This document shows positions 43,201-52,200 of a stretch of DNA of 64,000 nucleotides, piece by piece (within the stretch, counting starts at the first letter, position 1; each line of letters opens with the position of its first letter). The notes under the pieces were generated by a model, which saw only the letters and a program-made list of their open reading frames with translations, did no database searches and was not told where the DNA came from. Origin of the DNA: Globodera rostochiensis (Eukaryota > Nematoda > Chromadorea > Rhabditida > Heteroderidae); assembly GCA_018350325.1 (NCBI GenBank), contig JAEVLN010000046.1, positions 186,001 to 250,000 of the forward strand. Direction: 5' to 3'. A program made the position numbers and the translations under genes.

Positions 43201-46200
43201 CGTTTTCCACGTTTTTGGGTTTGGCCGATAGAAGCCCTGGTATACCCCTAAGTTTTCTTGGACCAAAATGCAAACAAAAAAATCGTATTTTTTTCGTTTT
43301 TAAATTTGATTATTGTATAAAAACTTTCCAAGACATGTGCAAAAAGTAGTTCATTTACAATTTGTTCAAAGAAATAATAGAGAATGACCAATTTGGGGTC
43401 ATTTTTTGACTAAATTTAGTCAGTTTTTAGCGCATATTTTAGTGTGCCATATTTTTGGCATTTAAAAAAATTTTTTTGTTTTTTTTTGTTCATATTAAAT
43501 TTATTTAAAATTACACGCGCATTTTTTTTTTGTGTGCAGATTTTGTCCACAACGTACCGGCTCGGGCCAAAGTGTTTGGTGGGTGGTGCTGTGTTTGTTG
43601 GTCGTCAGTGTGCTGCTGTGCTCACCGATCATTTACTATGCGGAGCTGAAGCCGTTACAGGTGCCCGTGCCGTGGCACTTTGAAAAAGCTTTTAGCTTAT
43701 TTCTTCTGAAGCAAAAAAAGATATAATGAATGATCAGTAGAGCCGATTTATGTTTTTAAATATATATAAAATATATTTTGCGAACAGAAAAATTGAAATA
43801 AAGCAACTTTTTAAGTCTATTCAATATTTTTTGGCGGATTAAGGCATAAATATCGCCTCTAATGATCAGAGAACGGGAGGGGAATGGGGAGATTAAAATT
43901 CGATGTTTTGAAGATTTAAAAATTTATTTTTTTAATTTAAAATTTGTATTAAACACAGTTGAGCTACGATGACGGCAGCAGCGAGTCCAGCACGCAGATG
44001 GTGTGCGGCTCGGACTTGCCGGACCATGGCAAGAAATTGTTTTGGAAAATAAAATAATTTAAATTGATTTTGATTTTAATAAAATAAAAATTATTAAATT
44101 CAACATATCTTATTCATTAACTTAAAAAACCTTAGAAAATCCCTAAAGCCCGAATCCTAACCCTTTTTGGTAAATTTGGTCAAAATTTTGTTGTAAATTA
44201 CAAAAGTTGTGTATTAAAATTTTCGATGGCAACCCTTGAAGAATTAATTAATCATTGATTTAAAAACACACATTTACTATTTAATGTGATGATATAAGAA
44301 AATTGTTCTTTGTTTGGAACTCGATCGAGAATCTCAAAAAAATTCGTCTAGATTTACCGAGATTTTTTCGATCGAGAATCTCAAAAAAAAATCTCGATAA
44401 AAATTTAATTGATCAAAAATCTTGTTAAAATTTCATCGATCGAGAATCTCGATAAAAATCAGTCCTTTCTTTAGTCAAAAGTATTGATGATGTTGATCAT
44501 TTTAGTGATGTCCTTCTTCATCTGTTACATGTTCGTGCTGGGCTTTGTGCTTCCGCTGCTGTTCATATCGCTGTGCTATTTTTTCCTCATCCAACATTTG
44601 CGCAAAACGAGCGCCAATTTTGAATGTTGGCCAAGGGGTGCTTCTTTTTAATTTACTAATTTATTACACAATTTTTTTTTTGTTAATTTTTTGATCAAAA
44701 TCAGGCGCTGAAATTGTAACGGACATTTTCAACGCTAGGTAATATGCCCGTCCCCGTGGACTGTTGGGCCCCCTCCCATCCAAGGGCAAGCCCCTGGATG
44801 GGAGGGTTCGCAGTCCGGGCTAACCCTCTTAGTTGGAGTGTTTTTGGGGGGAAAGGTTCGAAGGCGATGCGGCAATTACTTTTATTATTCAATCTCCGCC
44901 AAATTGTTAGCCGAACGAACTGATGGACTGACAGACTGACCTCGATCACAAAAAGATCCAAATCTTATAAACGAACAATGGGGAGGGATTTGGCCCACAA
45001 CAACTGTTTGGGGGAGGAGAACGAAACATAACGGGAAGGGTTGGGGAAAGGCCGTTAGAGGAAAAAGGGAGAAGAGAGGGAGAGGGGAAATTGCGTTGTC
45101 GGTTTGATCAAAGGCCGATCATTTGCTCTCTCTCTTTTCTCATCCATAACACCAGGGATGGTGCTTTAAGCACCCTCTATTGAGCATATTTTTTGCCTAA
45201 AAGGTTTACTTAAAAATGAATATTATTTTTTTTTCTTGTTTAATATCAAAAATATGCGAAAAAATGGATCAGAATCTGGCGCTGAGATCGCATGGACATT
45301 TTCAGCGCCAGGTCATGGACATTTCAGCTCAGACTATGAAAATTGAATCTTTTTAATACAAAATGACGAAGATTCCGGCTAAATCCCAAGTTTTCCAATC
45401 CTCCAAAAATGGTCAGGACGGGATTCCGACTAGTCCCGAAAATCTTCAAATACCCGAAATAGGCCTTTAAATATCATCCCTAGTTATAATTATATTACTG
45501 AAAAAATTCTCAAGATTGTTTAAGGCGCCAAATTCCAATGTAAATAAAATCAATCCCCCGCGGGGGGGGGGGGGGATCACGATTCCGCCATCCGAACGTG
45601 CCAAAAAAATGTCGTGCCAATTACCCATTTTTAGGCCAGGGAATGTTCGTGACCGCCTGTCTCACCAAAGTGGTGCGTTCCGTGCTGCGCGTTGTCGGCT
45701 TCCATATGATTTGTTGGGGCCCGTTTTGGTCATTTTTTTTTGTTGTTGAAAATTTTAGGCTTTAAAAAATTTGTCATAAAACAAAATTTGTTTTGTTTTG
45801 CAGGGTTTTCGTCCTCGTGCCAATCATCGAATATTTCCAATTGTCCCGGCTGCCGAAAGCGTTGGACACCGAATTTTCTCGGAACATTCGAATGGCATCG
45901 AGGCACGCACGTGTTGTGAAAATTTGTTGTTATTAAAATATATAAAAATGTTTTAATTCTATTTATATATTTTTTAAGCTTTTTGCCTTATCTGAACAGT
46001 GCCGGAAATTGGATTTTTTATGCGGCCATGAACAGGGAATTGAGGTGGGAATTTGATTTTTTTTTAGATTTTATTTCACACCGATATTGGGGACCTTTTG
46101 TCCGATTTTTCCGTATGGAGACATTTTGTCCGGGTTTCCAATAGAAACCCTTTTGTCCGGGCTTCCAATAGTAACCCTTTTGTCCGGGTTTCCATTAGGG

Positions 46201-46552
46201 GCCAAAATGGATATCGCATTTATTGCCTTTTTTGGGCATATCGCCCTATCGCACATCACTATCGCTATGGAAAATGGTTTTATCGCCGATCGCATATCGC
46301 TATCGCATTAGAAAATTCGATATCGCATATCGCCAATCGCTTTTTTTCTCGGCGCGATTCCCATCCCTGCTAATACACACTAATCTGTTGAGACTGTGAG
46401 TATTGTTTCGTCCTCATCACAGAGATACGGTGACCGTACTGTGGCCCTCGTCCAACAGTGTGCCCGCAGGCGTCGCTTCCATCGCGCTGAGCACAATGAC
46501 ACGGGTGGACAGCATGCGCGAGCATGTGCGTCGCCCCGGGCGTCGCGCATGA
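40244..46552 (+). CDS. Class A (rhodopsin-type) neuropeptide-like GPCR, 382 aa
   Basis: Exons: 40244-40321, 40388-40464, 40571-40700, 41213-41287, 41603-41718, 43540-43660, 44475-44637, 45635-45728, 45804-45902, 45979-46044, 46423-46552; all phases agree and the frame is 383 codons with stop. TM1 has [17 protein letters not shown]2 [11 protein letters not shown]; Cys119 at the top of TM3 (FGLFGCK); TM3 ends [13 protein letters not shown] (ERF instead of DRY); TM4 [20 protein letters not shown]5 [20 protein letters not shown]6 [15 protein letters not shown]7 [19 protein letters not shown], where NWIFY replaces NPxxY. CWGPFW and the overall layout fit peptide receptors of the somatostatin/allatostatin type; the ligand cannot be named. 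The intron after 45902 uses a GC donor (AG/GCACGC). No Cys is visible in the second extracellular loop, so a small exon between 43660 and 44475 may be missed. The introns are crowded with MITEs. Confidence 0.88.
40790..40912. repeat. Small repeat with TAGAGATGGCATTT end in GPCR intron
   Basis: CTAGAGATGGCATTTTCAGG at the left and CTCCAAATGCCATTCCTA at the right are inverted, with GGCACTAAAA motifs inside. Probably another small TAGAG-type element, but flanks do not show a clear 8-bp duplication. Confidence 0.5.
41310..41398. repeat. GATCGATC-rich AGAGCCCG element in GPCR
   Basis: CAGAGCCCGAATGATCAAAA and CAAGTCCGGGCTCT are inverted ends around tandem ATTTTGATCGATCGATCCCC. It is the TAGAG family with a GATC palindromic interior. 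Lies just 3' of the 41213-41287 exon. Confidence 0.6.
41804..42003. mobile_element. hAT-like MITE, TAGAG ends, TCTCGA interior (in GPCR intron)
   Basis: Begins TAGAGCCCGGTCGAGACGAG and ends AAGTCCGGGCTCTA, the same ends as 17030-17227. Flanks ATTATGCG (41796-41803) and ATTATGGG (42004-42011) agree at 7 of 8. Length 200 bp. Confidence 0.85.
42025..42095. repeat. GATCACGAATCTGACAATAT dispersed repeat
   Basis: TGATCACGAATCTGACAATA ... TTGATCTGACAACATCCATA, ending ATCTATGATTTT. Other copies: 2327-2395, 2710-2785, 15838-15905, 16385-16435 and 47455-47520. Confidence 0.7.
42430..43239. mobile_element. hAT-like element, CAGGGCTTCTAT ends, 810 bp
   Basis: Starts CAGGGCTTCTATTTTGCCCC and ends GGCCGATAGAAGCCCTG, flanked by a perfect 8-bp duplication GTATACCC (42422-42429 and 43240-43247). 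The sub-terminal regions are rich in TTTTCCACGTTTTTG. No transposase is encoded. Two copies of the GGCGGCGCC repeat are nested at 42660-42835. Lies in the GPCR intron. Confidence 0.92.
42660..42835. repeat. Two GGCGGCGCCTATCGGCACCGCCG repeats
   Basis: Cores at about 42671-42693 and 42794-42817 lie about 123 bp apart with TTAACAAATTGAGTCAAAAA between them, so the arrangement is tandem. Nested inside the CAGGG element. Confidence 0.8.
43940..44050 (+). repeat. SINE tail fragment, type 1
   Basis: GTATTAAACACAGTTGAGCT, ACGATGACGGCAGCAGCGAG, then GTGTGCGGCTCGGACTTGCC matches the tail of 20930-21690 (minus) and 60760-61090. One frame reads [20 protein letters not shown] without stops. The tRNA-like head is absent here. 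Confidence 0.7.
44740..45480. other. GPCR intron with hairpin and repeat pair
   Basis: A hairpin CCCTCCCATCCAAGGGCAAG/CCCCTGGATGGGAGGG lies at about 44770-44808 and shares the GGGCAAGCCC centre of the 9.3-kb hairpin. TGGCGCTGAGATCGCATGGA and ATTTTCAGCGCCAGG at 45275-45312 echo 44702-44741. No exon recognised. Confidence 0.5.
46085..46200. repeat. Minisatellite CCTTTTGTCCGGGTTTCCAAT, about 30 bp
   Basis: Four imperfect units of about 28-30 bp (CATTTTGTCCGGGTTTCC, AATAGAAACC, CTTTTGTCCGGGCTTCC, AATAGTAACC). Lies in the intron between the last two GPCR exons. A TATCGC-rich segment follows to about 46360. Confidence 0.8.
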
Positions 46553-46859
46553 GAGCGCACTTAAGCCTACGGCGATGGTAATTAACGGTTTTAAAATTAA
46601 TTAATTTTATAATTAATTTGTATTAAAATTCAGCGATGCTGCAAAAAAGGGCTGAACATTTTGCTGGTCAAACGGACTGAGCTTTTTAACTTTGGTTCAC
46701 ATTGTGTATATTTAATGACTTCAATGATTCCAAAAATGTTTTGCTTTTGTTTTTGTTTTTTCAATTTTGCATAAACATTTTGATTTTTAAAGGAGTTTTT
46801 ACTTCTCATGATTTTTATATTATAATTAATTTTATTGCAATTTGTTAAATTGATGCCCG

Positions 46860-47130
46860 GACTTGAGCGCCACCAATCGGACATTTCAAATGAGAATTTT
46901 TTCACTTGTCGAGACAACAAAAGACCGAGAATTGAGGGCTGCCAAAACTTGGTGCTGAAATTTCTTGACGGAGCTCTGTTGGGAAAGAGTCGCGGACGAA
47001 CCGGACACGTTGGGCACCGAATTGGTAATCGGGTCGCGGCTTTTGCTCGATTTGCCGTGTAGCGAGGTGGCGGGCTGATCAAAGGCAGTGTTTTCCCGGT
47101 TGGCAATTGTTCTCGGGTCTCAGCAGAATC
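46860..47130 (-). repeat. SINE tail type 2 fragment with long open frames
   Basis: On the minus strand the sequence runs GCGATTCTGCTGAGACCCGA, GAACAATTGCCAACCGGGAA, then about 170 bp of GC-rich sequence open in two frames, one of them Ser/Asn-rich (SVPNVSGSSATLSQQSSVKK). The same segment follows the SINE at 57123-57680, in degraded form. It may be a captured gene fragment carried by the element; no domain is recognised. Confidence 0.45.
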
Positions 47131-47430
47131 GCCATCCTTACATTAATGATCTGACAAAAAATTTAAATTATTAAATAACCAACAAAATGAAGTGCCCTGG
47201 CACACGGCGGAATCAGGTATTCTGGGCCAGGGATGCGATGGGCCAACCCCAAAAATCGATCAGAAATTTTCGATCGGTTCTCAAGTCCTGGCTCTACTTG
47301 TTACCTTTTTATTGCATTAGCCTACCTGTGAGCCCCGGTGCCCCCCACCCACGCATAAATAAACTGAACAAAAAGGAAAAATGGAATGCGACTCCCACTG
47401 GCGCCCGTAAAGAGGGTTTTTGAAATTATG
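47130..47430 (+). mobile_element. SINE-like composite, truncated before the tRNA body
   Basis: Same order as 59440-59720: AATAACCAACAAAATGAAGT, GCCCTGGCAC, GGGATGCGATGGGCCAACCC, AGTCCTGGCTCTAC, GAGCCCCGGTGCCCCCCACC, then CTGGCGCCCGTAAAGAG, where similarity to the tRNA-like body stops. Confidence 0.65.
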
Positions 47431-47579
47431 AGAAGTACTCGGATTGCGGTCGTTGATCACGAATCTGACATCAGATTCGTCATATGACATCATCTAATCT
47501 AAGATTTCAACATCTAAGATTTTTAGAAAAATTTTCAAAATGTGTTTCTAGGGGTATTCAGAGGCGTAGAATTCGAATC

Positions 47580-47835
47580 TGCAATTTTTGTTGTAGTTTT
47601 ATGCTTTTTTTAATTGCAGATCAAAAGGCCCCCCCCTATGATTTTGTCCAACCAAAATAAAATGAAAAACTTGTGAATTGTGATCTAAAATGTTTCTAAA
47701 AAATTGGAAAAATTAAAAGAATTTATTAAAATTGTTTATACACCGGGCGTGTCCACTTCAACTCCAATCACTCACCACTACACCACCATTAGAGTGCAAT
47801 ATTAATCAAAAATCTCGATCTTTAATTATGACATT
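47580..47835 (+). repeat. Segment duplicated at 60.22-60.43 kb
   Basis: CTATGATTTTGTCCAACCAA ... AAACTTGTGAATTGTGATCT ... ACACCGGGCGTGTCCACTTC ... AGTGCAATATTAATCAAAAA is nearly identical to 60238-60428. With 47130-47430 it marks a larger duplication with 59.4-60.4 kb. Confidence 0.85.
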
Positions 47836-47953
47836 TGCCATAAAAATAGGGCATTCTGAGAGCCCTGCGTAAAATGGCCACTTTCTCGAGGGGGGGGGGG
47901 GTGGCTTTACCAATAAATGTATTAAAATAACTATTTATCAATTTCGATTTCAG

Positions 47954-49275
47954 TTGGTGGGGGAATTGAAGGAGGTCAAGGAGGAGTTGCAGGACATGAA
48001 GCAGTTTGTGGGGGAATTGAAGGAGGTCAAGGAGGAGTTGCAGGACATGAAGCAGTTTGTGGGGGAATTGAAGGAGGTCAAGGAGGAGTTGCAGGACATG
48101 AATCAGTTGGTGGGGGAATTGAAGGAGATCAAGGAGGAGTTGCAGGACATGAAGCAGTTGGTGGGGGAATTGAAGAAGATCAAGGAGGAGTTGCAGGACA
48201 TGAAGCAGTTGGTGGGGGAATTGAAGAAGGTCAAGGAGGAGTTGCAGGACATGAAGCAGTTGGTGGGGGAATTGAAGAAGGTCAAGGAGGAGTTGCAGGA
48301 CATGAAGCAGTTGGTGGGGGAATTGAAGGAGGCCAAGGAAGGAAGAGTTGCAGGACATGAAGCAGTTGGTGGGGGAATTGAAGGAGGTCAAGGAGGAGTT
48401 GCAGGACATGAAGCAGTTGGTGGGGGAATTTAAGAAGGTCAAGGAGGAGTTGCAGGACATGAAGCAGTTGGTGGGGGAATTGAAGGAGGTCAAGGAGGAG
48501 TTGCAGGACATGAAGCAGTTGGTGGGGGAATTGAAGGAGGTCAAGGAGGAGTTGCAGGACATGAAGCAGTTGGTGGGGGAATTGAAGAGGTCAAGGAGGA
48601 GTTGCAGGACATGAAACAGTTGGTGGGGGGAATTGAAGGAGGTCAAAGAGGAGTTGCAGGACATGAAGCAGTTGGTGGGGGAATTGAAGGAGGTCAAGGA
48701 GAAGTTGCAGGACATGAAGCAGTTGGTGGGGGAATTGAAGGAGGTCAAGGAGGAGTTGCAGGACATGAAGCAGTTGGTGGGGGAATTGAAGGAGTCAAGG
48801 AGGAGTTGCAGGACATGAAGCAGTTGGTGGGGGAATTGAAGGAGGTCAAGGAGGAGTTGCAGGACATGAAGCAGTTGGTGGGGGAATTGAAGGAGGTCAA
48901 GGAGGAAGTTGCAGGACATGAAGCAGTTGGTGGGGGAATTGAAGGAGGTCAAGAGGAGTTGCAGGACATGAAGCAGTTGGTGGGGGAATTGAAGGAGGTC
49001 AAGGAGGAGTTGCAGGACATGAAGCAGTTGGTGGGGGAATTGAAGGAGGTCAAAGAGGAGTTGCAGGACATGAAGCAGTTGGTGGGGGAATTGAAGGAGG
49101 TCAAGGAAGGAGTTGCAGGACATGAAGCAGTTGGTGGGGGAATTGAAGGAGGTCAAGGAGGAGTTGCAGGACATGAAGCAGTTGGTGGGGGGAATTGAAG
49201 GAGGTCAAGGAGGAGTTGCAGGACATGAAGCAGTTGGTGGGGGAATGAAGGAGGTCAAGGAGAGGAGTGCAGGAC
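47954..49275 (+). repeat. 51-bp coding-derived minisatellite, about 26 units
   Basis: The unit TTGGTGGGGGAATTGAAGGA, GGTCAAGGAGGAGTTGCAGG, ACATGAAGCAG is 51 bp and encodes LVGELKEVKEELQDMKQ, the 17-residue unit of the coiled-coil gene at 13.7-14.8 kb. The array begins right after an acceptor-like ATTTCGATTTCAG, as an exon would. One-base gains or losses after 7-8 units (for example near 48340) break the frame several times, so the array as a whole is not a gene. Long antisense frames (up to 450 codons) are shadows of the periodicity. The 3' end joins directly to the 141-bp satellite. Confidence 0.9.
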
Positions 49276-52200
49276 GACTCGTGATCCAAAAAAATCCGAC
49301 AATATGCCATAAGAACGAGGAATCAAAGCTCTCTCAAATAAGCATAAAAAACCGAAAATCGAAGCACTTTCAGCCAAGATATGGGCCTTTAAACATTATT
49401 TTTTTCTTTTTGGTAAAAAATAGTCGAGGGTAGCTGAAAGATGCAACGTAGAACGAGGGAGCAAGACTCTATCTATTAAAATAATATCCCGAATTTTGAA
49501 GCCCTAACAGCGAAGATATGGGCTTTTACTTTTTTCCTTTTAGATAAAAAGTAATAAAAAATAATCGAGAGTAGCTGAAAGATGCATCGTAGAACGAGGG
49601 AGCAAGACTCTATCTATTAAAATAAAATCCCGAATTTTGAAGCCCTAACAGCGAAGATATGGGCTTTTACTTTTTTCCTTTTAGGTAAAAAGTAATAAAA
49701 AATCCTCGAGAGTAGCTGAAAGATGCATTGTAGAACGAGGGAGCAAGACTCTATCTATTAAAATAATATCCCGAATTTTGAAGCCCTAACAGCGAAGATA
49801 TGGGCTTTTACTTTTTTCCTTTTAGGTAAAAAGTAATAAAAAATCCTCGAGAGTAGCTGAAAGATGCATTGTAGAACGAGGGAGCAAGACTCTATCTATT
49901 AAAATAAAATCCCGAATTTTGAAGCCCTAACAGCGAAGATATGGGCTTTTACTTTTTTCCTTTTAGGTAAAAATTGCTTTGTCTCTAAATCAAAAAAATA
50001 TTCCAACAATGTAGTTTAAAGATGCATAGCAGTGAACCAAATTAAAAGCATATATTAGTAAAATAAGCGTTTAAGATACATTTTGTTAAAATTCGGCCTG
50101 CATGTTTGGAAATGCATAAATATAAATGTAACTTTGCGACTCGTGATCCAAAAAAATCCGACAATATGCCATAAGAACGAGGAATCAAAGCTCTCTCAAA
50201 TAAGCATAAAAAACCGAAAATCGAAGCACTTTCAGCCAAGATATGGGCCTTTAAACATTATTTTTTTCTTTTTGGTAAAAAATAGTCGAGGGTAGCTGAA
50301 AGATGCAACGTAGAACGAGGGAGCAAGACTCTATCTATTAAAATAATATCCCGAATTTTGAAGCCCTAACAGCGAAGATATGGGCTTTTACTTTTTTCCT
50401 TTTAGATAAAAAGTAATAAAAAATAATCGAGAGTAGCTGAAAGATGCATCGTAGAACGAGGGAGCAAGACTCTATCTATTAAAATAAAATCCCGAATTTT
50501 GAAGCCCTAACAGCGAAGATATGGGCTTTTACTTTTTTCCTTTTAGGTAAAAAGTAATAAAAAATCCTCGAGAGTAGCTGAAAGATGCATTGTAGAACGA
50601 GGGAGCAAGACTCTATCTATTAAAATAATATCCCGAATTTTGAAGCCCTAACAGCGAAGATATGGGCTTTTACTTTTTTCCTTTTAGGTAAAAAGTAATA
50701 AAAAATCCTCGAGAGTAGCTGAAAGATGCATTGTAGAACGAGGGAGCAAGACTCTATCTATTAAAATAAAATCCCGAATTTTGAAGCCCTAACAGCGAAG
50801 ATATGGGCTTTTACTTTTTTCCTTTTAGGTAAAAATTGCTTTGTCTCTAAATCAAAAAAATATTCCAACAATGTAGTTTAAAGATGCATAGCAGTGAACC
50901 AAATTAAAAGCATATATTAGTAAAATAAGCGTTTAAGATACATTTTGTTAAAATTCGGCCTGCATGTTTGGAAATGCATAAATATAAATGTAACTTTGCG
51001 ACTCGTGATCCAAAAAAATCCGACAATATGCCATAAGAACGAGGAATCAAAGCTCTCTCAAATAAGCATAAAAAACCGAAAATCGAAGCACTTTCAGCCA
51101 AGATATGGGCCTTTAAACATTATTTTTTTCTTTTTGGTAAAAAATAGTCGAGGGTAGCTGAAAGATGCAACGTAGAACGAGGGAGCAAGACTCTATCTAT
51201 TAAAATAATATCCCGAATTTTGAAGCCCTAACAGCGAAGATATGGGCTTTTACTTTTTTCCTTTTAGATAAAAAGTAATAAAAAATAATCGAGAGTAGCT
51301 GAAAGATGCATCGTAGAACGAGGGAGCAAGACTCTATCTATTAAAATAAAATCCCGAATTTTGAAGCCCTAACAGCGAAGATATGGGCTTTTACTTTTTT
51401 CCTTTTAGGTAAAAAGTAATAAAAAATCCTCGAGAGTAGCTGAAAGATGCATTGTAGAACGAGGGAGCAAGACTCTATCTATTAAAATAATATCCCGAAT
51501 TTTGAAGCCCTAACAGCGAAGATATGGGCTTTTACTTTTTTCCTTTTAGGTAAAAAGTAATAAAAAATCCTCGAGAGTAGCTGAAAGATGCATTGTAGAA
51601 CGAGGGAGCAAGACTCTATCTATTAAAATAAAATCCCGAATTTTGAAGCCCTAACAGCGAAGATATGGGCTTTTACTTTTTTCCTTTTAGGTAAAAATTG
51701 CTTTGTCTCTAAATCAAAAAAATATTCCAACAATGTAGTTTAAAGATGCATAGCAGTGAACCAAATTAAAAGCATATATTAGTAAAATAAGCGTTTAAGA
51801 TACATTTTGTTAAAATTCGGCCTGCATGTTTGGAAATGCATAAATATAAATGTAACTTTGCGACTCGTGATCCAAAAAAATCCGACAATATGCCATAAGA
51901 ACGAGGAATCAAAGCTCTCTCAAATAAGCATAAAAAACCGAAAATCGAAGCACTTTCAGCCAAGATATGGGCCTTTAAACATTATTTTTTTCTTTTTGGT
52001 AAAAAATAGTCGAGGGTAGCTGAAAGATGCAACGTAGAACGAGGGAGCAAGACTCTATCTATTAAAATAATATCCCGAATTTTGAAGCCCTAACAGCGAA
52101 GATATGGGCTTTTACTTTTTTCCTTTTAGATAAAAAGTAATAAAAAATAATCGAGAGTAGCTGAAAGATGCATCGTAGAACGAGGGAGCAAGACTCTATC

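Noticed and set aside
47822..49174. 450-codon open frame on the minus strand of the 48-kb array
   Set aside because: It exists only because a 51-bp unit has no stop in several frames. The plus-strand frame matches the real coiled-coil gene; the antisense one is a shadow.
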